NCBI GenBank assembly: GCA_009731375.1
Contig: BJOX01000063.1
Span: 348,460-412,459, forward strand
DNA: 64,000 nucleotides
DNA from: Paulinella micropora
Taxonomy: Eukaryota > Cercozoa > Imbricatea > Euglyphida
Reading direction: 5' to 3'
Under the pieces are notes generated by a model. It was not told where the DNA came from, searched no databases, and saw nothing but the letters and a program-made list of their open reading frames with translations. Below, piece by piece: positions 42,572 to 50,298 of this stretch (the first letter of the stretch is position 1; each line of letters starts with the position of its first letter). The position numbers and the translations under genes are program-made.

Positions 42572-44743
42572 ATGGACACGCTGCACGCCACGGAGCGGAA
42601 AGAGATCGCGAAGCCGGACGTCAAAGTGGCGCCGGGCCACGGCGAGCTCGCCGCGTGGGGCAAGAAGGCCGGAGTTCCCTTAGCCCAAGGGCTGCCGGCC
42701 GTCAAATTTACTGCCACTGTCTGGCGCAAGTACCGGGCGTCGTTTGTGGCGGGCCTCGACAAGCTCGTGAAGCTCTCGGCCAAGCAGTACCAGGCGCTGC
42801 TGGGCAGGGTCCGCCTGTCCGCGCTCGGGGTGGACGCGTCGCGCTTCGAGCGCTCGGCCGAGCTGGAGGGAATTATCGAGTTTTGGACGGAGCACTGGGG
42901 CGACTACTTTATCTTTCCCAAGAACAGCAAGATGCGGGTGGGCGATTTCCTCCGGAAGACCCACACGGGCTTGCAGGGCTCTGGGTCCTTTTTCACCTCG
43001 AACGAAGGAGGGCGCGCGGCCTTTCGGGTGAGCGACGACCTCCGCCGGCTGCCCACCGGCGACGACTGGGAGGGCGGCGAACTGACGTTCAGGCAGGCCC
43101 TCTACGGCCCGCACGAGGGCTCGGTCGAAGGCTGCGACGGCAACACGAAACCGCTCCGTGACTGCCTGCTCGCGCACTGCCGGATGTTCTTGCGCTACCC
43201 CGACGACGTCCTTAGCTACGCGAAAGTGCTCAATGACCTGGTGGACGCGGTAGCTCCCGGCGCCAAGACCAGGCACCAGAGCTACACTGAATTCAGGCAG
43301 TGGCTGCTCGGTGGCGAGGACGCCAAGGGCAACCTGCAGACCCCCTTTGGGCTGGAGGTCGCGCGCTTCGTGCTGCAGAACGGGTTGTTCAGCGACCCGA
43401 ACATGAGCGCCGGCACGGCGAAAAGAACGAAAGAAAACCGGACCGAAAAGATGGAGCACCAACACGCCATCCACGAGGAGACCTGGCTGGCTTGGCTCGA
43501 CTCGCTGTATCAGGCCCTGCTGGCGGAGAGCGCGGGCGTGCACCAGGCCCCTGACTCGCCTTTTCTGCCCGCGCCGGACAGGCCCTTGTGGGGGCTGGAG
43601 GCGGTTTTCCTGATGGCCGCGCTGGGCATGCGAGGGGTCGAGGTAGTCAAGTTTTCTGACTTGGAAGCGCTGGACGAAAAGCAGCAACAGGAAAGGGTCT
43701 TCTCCAGCATCGCGCTCAGCCGCCACGTCTCACAGCGAGGCCAAGCCAAGAAGGGCTGGCTGACCTACGACCCACCGGAGGACGACAGCGGAGAATGGAC
43801 GCTGGCGGCCGTGCCCAAACCGATTGGTCTGCTGACTGCCGACACCAACGGCATCCTGCAGATCTTTAGGCACATGCGCGCGCTCATAGACAGACACCTC
43901 GAGTACCGCGCACTCAACTCGGGCGGCCAGAAACTCAAGCCGGCCGACCGCCCGCCGTCCGACTACACTTCGGCCGCCGACCTGCCGCCGCCGCAGCAGC
44001 CCAAGAAGAAGAAGCAAAAGACGGCCGCCGTCTCCGCCTGGGCGAAGCGCGTCCTGGACCGGCCCGCCGGCACGAGCGCAGTGGCCGCGCTAGGCAACGC
44101 CGAGGCCATGACCGTGCTGAACGGAGCAGGCCTAGAACGATGCTTTGACTACCTCATGAAGCACTACTCAGACTTTACTGGCAAAAAAGACAAGCCCTTG
44201 GGCAACAAACACCTGCTCCGTGCACTCTACGGTGAAGTGGCCTATGCGTTGTATGGCGAAGGCTCCTTGGTCAGCAGGCCGCTGTTTTTGAGCCGAGTGT
44301 TGGCGCACGCGAATCAGGACCTGAACTCGCAGCTTTTCTATCAAACGGTGTTTCTTGTGCGGCGCGAGACCCCGCTGCTCGACACGGTGACGGACGTGAA
44401 CGTCAAGAAACTGATCCAGGACCTGATGCTGCAGTCGAGCAGGCTGGCGGCCCAGTACCGGGAGGCGCTGGGCGCTCTGCCACGGCCCGCGCCGCCGCCA
44501 CCGCCGGCCGCGGCCGAGCACGAGACCAAGCACGAGGCCTTGAAAAGGAGAGCTGTCGCCTTTTTTAACCTGCACAAGGCGGAGAACCTGGCCAGGCTGA
44601 AGGACCCGGCGTTCTGGCGCGGGCCGCACCAGCACACTTTCCCGGCCGCCCCGGCCACCCGTTTCGCCAGCCTAGTCAGCGACCTGCTGGACAGGTCGGC
44701 GCCGCCGGAACAATTGAGCACAATGTTTGCTGAGCTGATTTAA
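42572..44743 (+). CDS. Telomere resolvase (protelomerase)-like tyrosine recombinase
   Basis: A 723-residue protein. The C-terminal half carries the tyrosine-recombinase pattern: R354 in AALGMRGVEVVKF, a candidate Lys in GQAKKGW, H547-x-x-R550 in NKHLLRALYGEVAYALYG, H579 in FLSRVLAHANQDLNSQ and Y590 in LFYQTVF. The short phrase H-x-L-R-x-x-Y-x-x-x-x-Y-x-L...F-x-x-x-V-L-x-H...D-x-N-[ST]-Q-L-x-Y is closer to bacterial and phage telomere resolvases than to integrases, which are usually half this length. An insertion with Lys/Pro/Gln stretches lies between R354 and H547. Such enzymes cut and rejoin a palindrome to make closed hairpin ends. It could instead be a divergent integrase. Confidence 0.7.
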   Translation: MDTLHATERKEIAKPDVKVAPGHGELAAWGKKAGVPLAQGLPAVKFTATVWRKYRASFVAGLDKLVKLSAKQYQALLGRVRLSALGVDASRFERSAELEGIIEFWTEHWGDYFIFPKNSKMRVGDFLRKTHTGLQGSGSFFTSNEGGRAAFRVSDDLRRLPTGDDWEGGELTFRQALYGPHEGSVEGCDGNTKPLRDCLLAHCRMFLRYPDDVLSYAKVLNDLVDAVAPGAKTRHQSYTEFRQWLLGGEDAKGNLQTPFGLEVARFVLQNGLFSDPNMSAGTAKRTKENRTEKMEHQHAIHEETWLAWLDSLYQALLAESAGVHQAPDSPFLPAPDRPLWGLEAVFLMAALGMRGVEVVKFSDLEALDEKQQQERVFSSIALSRHVSQRGQAKKGWLTYDPPEDDSGEWTLAAVPKPIGLLTADTNGILQIFRHMRALIDRHLEYRALNSGGQKLKPADRPPSDYTSAADLPPPQQPKKKKQKTAAVSAWAKRVLDRPAGTSAVAALGNAEAMTVLNGAGLERCFDYLMKHYSDFTGKKDKPLGNKHLLRALYGEVAYALYGEGSLVSRPLFLSRVLAHANQDLNSQLFYQTVFLVRRETPLLDTVTDVNVKKLIQDLMLQSSRLAAQYREALGALPRPAPPPPPAAAEHETKHEALKRRAVAFFNLHKAENLARLKDPAFWRGPHQHTFPAAPATRFASLVSDLLDRSAPPEQLSTMFAELI

Positions 44744-44746
44744 ATC
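44737..44746. promoter_or_regulatory. GATTTAAATC palindrome overlapping a stop codon
   Basis: Includes the TAA stop (44741-44743) of the telomere-resolvase-like gene and lies 125 bases upstream of the next ATG. Confidence 0.5.
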
Positions 44747-44871
44747 GAGTGGTCCCGGTCGGGTAAATAGATCTTTCTAGAAAGCCGTTTCTCCGCGTGC
44801 CGTCGGTTACTTTTTTACCTAGCGTGACCAGCGCAGAACTTGTCTCGAAGCGAAGACAAGAAGTCAAAAAC

Positions 44872-45495
44872 ATGACGACCATCAGGACCACGCCCTTTGG
44901 AGAAATTTCGCTGGTGGACGCCGTCCACCAGAAATATCCTACGTGGGACCGCAACCGCTGCGCCGCCCGGGTAAAACGGCATCTGCAGCTCCATCCATAC
45001 AAACTAGAAAACATGAAACGCCACGTCTTCAAGAACCGCGGAGGGCGCAAGGACGGGACATGGGTCGCAAGCCCGGCCACGGCGGCGGAGATTGTAGACA
45101 GCCTGGTGCACGATTTTGGCCGCAAAACGCGATCAGCCCCTGGGACAGTCCTCCGGCCGCGAGATCAACCCCTTGTAGAAGTTATCCCCGCTCTCGCGCG
45201 CAATGGCCAAAGCATCGTCGACGCTACGACAATTTTGGCTGAGGTGGGACCAGACACAACAGAAACCCTCCTCCCGGCTGCGAACGAGGCACAGACTACA
45301 GTTGCGGTCCTGGCCGAAATTGAGACATGGGGACCGCTGCTGTCGCCCCTGCCCGAATACGAGTTCGGCGGGAGCGAAGAAGAGCCACTTACAGATCAAG
45401 GACAGCATGCAGACGAAGACGGTTGGGTCGATTTGTCTGAAGGTTACATACACAAGTTTTTTTTAATTAGTCGTGTGTTGTATAATAAAGGCTAG
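44872..45495 (+). CDS. Unassigned 207-residue viral protein
   Basis: ATG 44872 chosen: the frame is open further upstream but without conserved character, and TTACTTTTTTACC lies upstream. The N-terminal 85 residues (FGEISLVDAVHQKYPTWDRN, then RCAARVKRHLQL, then RGGRKDGTWVASPATAAEIV) look like a compact DNA-binding module of the kind seen in KilA-N/BRO-type proteins, but I cannot match it firmly. The C-terminal half is acidic. It overlaps the convergent F-box-like gene by 29 bases. Confidence 0.5.
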   Translation: MTTIRTTPFGEISLVDAVHQKYPTWDRNRCAARVKRHLQLHPYKLENMKRHVFKNRGGRKDGTWVASPATAAEIVDSLVHDFGRKTRSAPGTVLRPRDQPLVEVIPALARNGQSIVDATTILAEVGPDTTETLLPAANEAQTTVAVLAEIETWGPLLSPLPEYEFGGSEEEPLTDQGQHADEDGWVDLSEGYIHKFFLISRVLYNKG

Positions 45496-46057
45496 CATTG
45501 AAACGAGGCAGAAAGAGCAGGCCGGTCTCGAACGCCCCGGTCCGCCACAGGAAGCGCTCCCACTTGTTTCGCTGCACTACCTCCCAGCCGGTGTGTCGGT
45601 ACGCCTCTAGAAAGTGAAACGTTGGCACATAGGCCAGCACGACCGTTTGTTCGCGCCTGTTCCGTCTGACAGGGTAAGAAGTCCGGCCCAGCGCCCTGAC
45701 GGCCTCCGGGAGTGTCACCAGTTCACGGCGGTGCTTGGCGCAGAAGTGTTCGGTGCACAGGTTCTGTGAGTAGATCGCAGACAGGCACTCGAAGCAGATC
45801 TTGTCTGCTTTCTTTTCCACGCGGGCCAGCAGCATGTTGAAGTTCTTGATCTTGAAGGAAAAAGTCGTGTTGAGCAGGCGGCGCAGGCCCTCGAACTCTG
45901 TGTGCGCTTCAGCCACAGCCTTGCGCCGCTTCCGTGGCCTGGGGCGAATGAAGCAGTTCGTGTAGCGCCGGAGGTAGGCCACCGAGCGCGCCTGTTCGCC
46001 CGGGCCGAGCCAGGCCAGGACTTCTGTCACCAGGTCACTTGGGAGCCGGTCTAGCAT
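45467..46057 (-). CDS. F-box-like protein with Cys/His cluster
   Basis: A 196-residue protein. It opens MLDRLPSDLVTEVLAWLGPG, the L-P-x-D-L-V-x-x-[IV]-L-x-x-L pattern of an F-box, which would recruit an SCF ubiquitin ligase through Skp1. A basic stretch (RPRPRKRRK) and a cysteine/histidine cluster (CFECLSAIYSQNLCTEHFC, then KHRREL) suggest a zinc-binding unit downstream. F-box proteins are used by several giant viruses to redirect host protein turnover. CCCTCTTTTTAAGTG lies just before the ATG. Confidence 0.55.
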   Translation of the reverse strand: MLDRLPSDLVTEVLAWLGPGEQARSVAYLRRYTNCFIRPRPRKRRKAVAEAHTEFEGLRRLLNTTFSFKIKNFNMLLARVEKKADKICFECLSAIYSQNLCTEHFCAKHRRELVTLPEAVRALGRTSYPVRRNRREQTVVLAYVPTFHFLEAYRHTGWEVVQRNKWERFLWRTGAFETGLLFLPRFNASLYYTTHD

Positions 46058-46093
46058 GTCCCTCTTTCACTTAAAAAGAGGGGGGTCATAAGA

Positions 46094-47622
46094 TTAAATC
46101 GAGAGGCGGCGCCGCAGGTGGTCCGGCGGGGCCGGCCGGCCCGGCCTTCTCACTAGCGGGGTCACGAAAGCGCCCGAAGGGCCTGGGACGGGCGGCAGGC
46201 CGAGCGCCGGCCGCTGGTCGACGCGCCTCACCATGCTGGGCGTGCGGTACGGGTGCATGCGGTGGTTCGGGTCGTTGGCGTAGACGTAACCGTACCTCGG
46301 GGGCCGCGGCGGCGGCACCTGTTGCTCGCGCCAGCGCGCCTCGGCGGCGGCCTCCGCGTCCCGGCCGAACGCCACCATCTCCCGCAGCTGTTGCTTGTCC
46401 TTCTGCGCCAGGCTCTTGCCCTTGCGCAGGCGGCTCTTGGCCGCGTCGGCGTAGTGCATCATTTTCTGCAGGGCCGCGTGGTCTCCGCGCGACAGGTTCA
46501 GGTTCTTGGGCACCCAGCTCGGCGCGCGCCACGCGAGCTGGGCCAAGCGCAGTTCCTTGGTGAGCTCGTCCTTGCTCGGTTCCTTGGGCTTGTCGGGGCC
46601 CTTGAGCATGACCTCCCCGTCCGGGAGAGTGGCAGGGGCCAGCCACGACATGTAGTTGTGTTCGAGCTTGTCTACTCGTTCGCTGTAGACCACGCATGCG
46701 TGCTTGGTGCCTGTCACTTCGGGGTCCGTGGCTTGGGCCAAGTGCCGGAAAAACGACTTCTTGTCCATCATTTGCCCGTAGTTCTCCCTATACAAACATA
46801 TAAGCGTGTATGCATGTGTGCACACATACATACACACCAAAGCGCGTTCAGCGTCTTGTGGTTCTTGCTCAGGAACATGATCGTGTAGGACGTCTGTTCG
46901 CGCATGATTGGAGAAACCTGAACAGACAACCAAGTCTAAATTTCATAAGCGCGTGACAGTGACTTACACGGCCACGAAAATTGAAATGTTGTAATGCCTG
47001 CACAAAAATCACCAAAAGAGTTAATACGACGCAGGGTGTTGTAGTAAAATCACCTGTAGGTCCCAATAAAATTGCTCATCCATCCGTCCTGTGTATTGAG
47101 TATTCCGACGAGGTCATCGAACACCAAGAAGCTCGGTTCGAGGTAGCCTTGCTGCTGATATCGCCGTTTCAAGTTGTCCACGTACTGCACCAGCACGTCC
47201 TTATTGAAGCCTTCGTACACCCACACGTGCTGCTCCGACGCACAGTGGAAGCGATAGGAGTGTTTAAACTTGGTGCGAACCATGACGAGCCCGAACTGGA
47301 ACGCTCCCTTTTTGCGGAGGCACATCGAGTACAGTAACCAGCGCAAGAAGTGGGTCTTACCTCGTTCGCTTTTCCCAACCAGCACGAAAAGCTGGCCGGC
47401 CGTCGGGTCCTTGGGGTAGAAGTACTCCACGTTGCGCGAGAGCTGTTCTGGGTCGTCTGCCGGCAGCTCCTCTTCCTTTTCATCCTTCTTTTTCTTCTTT
47501 TTCTTGGACTTCTTCTCCTTTTGTTTCTGGATGTACTCGTCTATCTTTTCCTCGATCGGCTCTTCTTCCTCCGCGTCGTTTGGCGCTGGCAGAGCGCCCA
47601 GCGGGCCGGCATTGTCGTCCAT
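46094..47622 (-). CDS. DNA-packaging ATPase (A32-like), four exons
   Basis: FtsK/HerA-type packaging ATPase that pumps viral DNA into the capsid. Exon 1 (47622-47054) has a Lys-rich stretch, Walker A G83-KSERGKT in LVGKSERGKTHF and Walker B SFLVFDDLVG. The frame then fails, but removal of 46998-47053 (GTGATT...GTGCAG), 46936-46969 (GTGTAA...TTTAG; alternative acceptor at 46918) and 46788-46837 (GTGTGT...TATAG) gives one 462-residue frame. In it the A32-family segments HYNIS, SPIMREQTSYT and ALWENYG fall in the right order. The exons are 47054-47622, 46970-46997, 46838-46935 and 46094-46787, 1,389 bases in all, divisible by three. About 200 extra C-terminal residues are Pro/Arg-rich. The Gln usual after NIS is replaced by Trp in this model. 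Confidence 0.8.
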
Positions 47623-47694
47623 GGCCCTTTTTCATATGTAGTTGAGCGGCAATTAAATTTTTTTTATTGTCGGCGCTAGTTTTGTAAAAAAGGG

Positions 47695-49441
47695 ATGCCT
47701 CCTCCCCCTTTCTACACCACGGCGCCATGGATGCGCCGGGAGGACAAGGAAAGCCTGTCGCGCAAGCTGACCAAGACCAGCAAGCCGTCATGGGTCGACA
47801 GCCGGCCCGTGGTCCGCGGCAAACAACCAGGGCCCACGGGCTACGCGGGCCAGAGCGACAAACAAAGGGCTCAGAAGACCCGCGACATCATGAAGTGGGT
47901 AAACCCCGAATTGCACCAGGCGCTGGGCATCCTGCGGCCGCCCTCCCCGCCATCGCGCCCCGCCTCGCCGCCACCACCGCGCTCGCGTTCCGCCTCGGTG
48001 TCGCCACCGCCCTCGCGCTCACATTCGCCCTTGCCGCCGCCCTCGCGCTCGCCTTCGCCCTCGCCGCCACGCTCGCGCTCGCGTTCCGCTTCGCCGCCGC
48101 CATCGCGCGCGCGTTCCGCTTCGCCGCCACACTCTCGCCGCGCCTCGCAGTCGGGCAACGAGGACGAAGGCGGCGACGGCGGTGGTGAGATCAACTGGGA
48201 CGAAGGCGGTGAAGGTGGGAACGACGCCTCTCCTCCCGCGCGCGCCGAAAGCCCGAAGCCAGGCGAGCAACCACTCGACGGGCGGCCCGCGTCGCCCGAC
48301 CAGTCGGAGCTTATAGCAGATCTGCGATTGCAGATCAGCCAGCTGGAGAAGATGGTCGACCGCGGTGACGCAACAGTACGCGTACAGGACGCAACGATCT
48401 GCCTCTTGGAAGACGATATCGATTCCGCCAAAGCGGTGGTCGCTCGTATACAAGAGGAGGCAGATAACGCCAGAAAATTCGCGGACGCCATGAATGCTCA
48501 GCACAAGCAAAAATTGACTGCAGCAGAGGACGAGGTCGAGATGCTGAAAAAGCTTTTGACTGGCGCTGGCTTGGACGCCGAGAAACGCCAGAGAGCAGAG
48601 GCACGCATCGCAGCCCTCCAGCAGGAGAAAGACGGCTGGCAAGCGCAGATACAAGAGGCAGAGGAACGCGCCAAAACACTGGCCAAACAAGTAGAGGAAG
48701 ACAAGGAGTTCGCCGAGAAGCAACAAGCCGCCTTGGCCGAACAGAAGCGACTGAACGAGGAGCTAGAGAAGAACCAGGCCAGCCTGCGCGAGGCCCACGA
48801 CCGGGCGCTGGCCGAAAAGGATGAAAAGGCCAAGGAGTTGCTGGATGCCAGGACAAAGCTACGGCAAGAACAGGCGGCAACCAACCAGCGCCTGGAGGAG
48901 CTTAAGAGCCAAAAAGAGGAGACGGAGAGAGAACGCAAACGAGCCAACGACCTGGCAGCCTACGTCGCGCGCCTGGAGGAAACGATCAAGAACAGTGGAA
49001 ATGACGGCAGGAGGATCGTCGACGTGAGCAACCAGTACCGACAATACACCGACCGCCTCGCCGCCGCCGCAAGGGGCCGTATCGACGAGGCAAACAAGAG
49101 GATCGCCCAGCTGCAGCAAGCGGGCCAGGGCCTTCAGAACGACTACCATATACTTCAGCAGAAAATGGTTATACTGCAGACAGAAAGGGACCATGCACTC
49201 GAAGTGGCACGCGCAGAAAAGTTGGCACACGAACGGCTGGAGAAAGTCGCAGACAGTGCAAGACAGGAAGCAGCACGGAAGGCAGCGGAGGCCGACAGGG
49301 CCGCGCGAGAGGCCGAAGCGGCTAAACAACAGGCAGCCCAGGCCAAGGGCGCCAACGACGAGCTGCGGCAGAAGGCGGAAGACGCAAAGGAAGCCGAACG
49401 GCAGGCTCAGCAGGAGAAACAAGAGGCGGAGCAAAAGGCGT
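47695..49441 (+). CDS. Giant coiled-coil protein, part 1: RS-rich N-terminus and coiled coil
   Basis: ATG 47695 follows GTAAAAAAGGG. Residues 1-80 are basic; about 80-160 are Pro/Ser/Arg repeats (PPPSRSPSPSPPRSRSRSAS) like SR splicing factors; then an acidic Gly-rich stretch, then from about residue 205 an unbroken coiled coil (ERERKRANDLAAYVARLEE). The frame runs into the N gap at 49442. With the inverted segment (49743-50298) and the second part (to 52692) the intact protein would be about 1,550 residues. A structural or scaffold role is likely by analogy with other viral coiled-coil proteins, but no family is recognised. Confidence 0.7.
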
Positions 49442-49451
49442 NNNNNNNNNN
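49442..49451. other. Assembly gap (10 N) inside a coiled-coil gene, ~290-base duplicated flanks
   Basis: The 292 bases after the gap (49452-49743) repeat 49088-49379 almost perfectly; GCC to ACC at GA/TNDELRQ is one of the few differences. The gene is therefore artificially duplicated here. Confidence 0.9.
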
Positions 49452-49742
49452 CGAGGCAAACAAGAGGATCGCCCAGCTGCAGCAAGCGGGCCAGGGCCTT
49501 CAGAACGACTACCATATACTTCAGCAGAAAATGGTTATACTGCAGACAGAAAGGGACCATGCACTCGAAGTGGCACGCGCAGAAAAGTTGGCACACGAAC
49601 GGCTGGAGAAAGTCGCAGACAGTGCAAGACAGGAAGCAGCGCGGAAGGCAGCGGAGGCCGACAGGGCCGCGCGAGAGGCCGAAGCGGCTAAACAACAGGC
49701 AGCCCAGGCCAAGGGCACCAACGACGAGCTGCGGCAGAAGGC

Positions 49743-50298
49743 GGGCTTCTTGCAGTTCTTGTGCCAGCCCGGCGTTCTTGGCCCTTTCCGCCTTGGTGTT
49801 GCCTTCTGCCGTCTGCAGGCGGTCGGTGCTCTCCTTGAGTCGCGCCTGTAGCTGTTCGATCTCGGTGTCCTTGAGCGTAATCTGGTCCAGGTACTCGCCG
49901 GCCAGGGCCTCTGCCTTTTTCTGCAGGGCCTCTACACCCGCCTTGTCCGACTCCAGCCCCTGGTAGGCTTTTTCGGCTTCTTGTAGCTGCTGGTCCAGCG
50001 CGGCGGCCCGCTCGTTGATCTCTTGCAGCTTCTGGTTAGTCTCAAACACCTGCCTGCTGGCATCCGCTGCATTGCGCGCTGTCTCGGCCGCTTGCTGTCT
50101 GTAGAGTTCTGCCTTTTGTTCCGCCTCCTCTGCTTTGCCTTCCAGCGCCGTCTTCTCTTCGCTGTACCCGAGCGTGGCCGCGTTCTTCTCTCTGAGTTCT
50201 GCCGCCAGCCCCGCGGCCGCCTGTTGCGCGCTGGACGCCTTTTGCTCCGCTTCTTGTTTCTCCTGCTGAGCCTGCCGTTCGGCTTCCTTTGCGTCTTC
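49743..50298 (-). pseudogene. Inverted segment of the coiled-coil gene
   Basis: Only the minus strand is open. It starts EDAKEAERQAQQEKQEAEQK, the same residues that follow NDELRQKA in the forward copy before the gap, and continues as coiled coil (EKTALEGKAEEAEQKAELYR) to GLAQELQEA. It is thus the missing middle of the giant protein, placed backwards. Because it abuts a gap and an artificial duplication, mis-orientation during scaffolding is more likely than a natural inversion. Confidence 0.75.

Noticed and set aside
42680-43726. 348-residue minus-strand ORF opposite the resolvase-like gene
   Set aside because: GC-rich antisense shadow without domain pattern.
46253-46888. 211-residue plus-strand ORF over the ATPase
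   Set aside because: Antisense to ATPase exon 4. The minus frame joins the conserved ATPase through introns.
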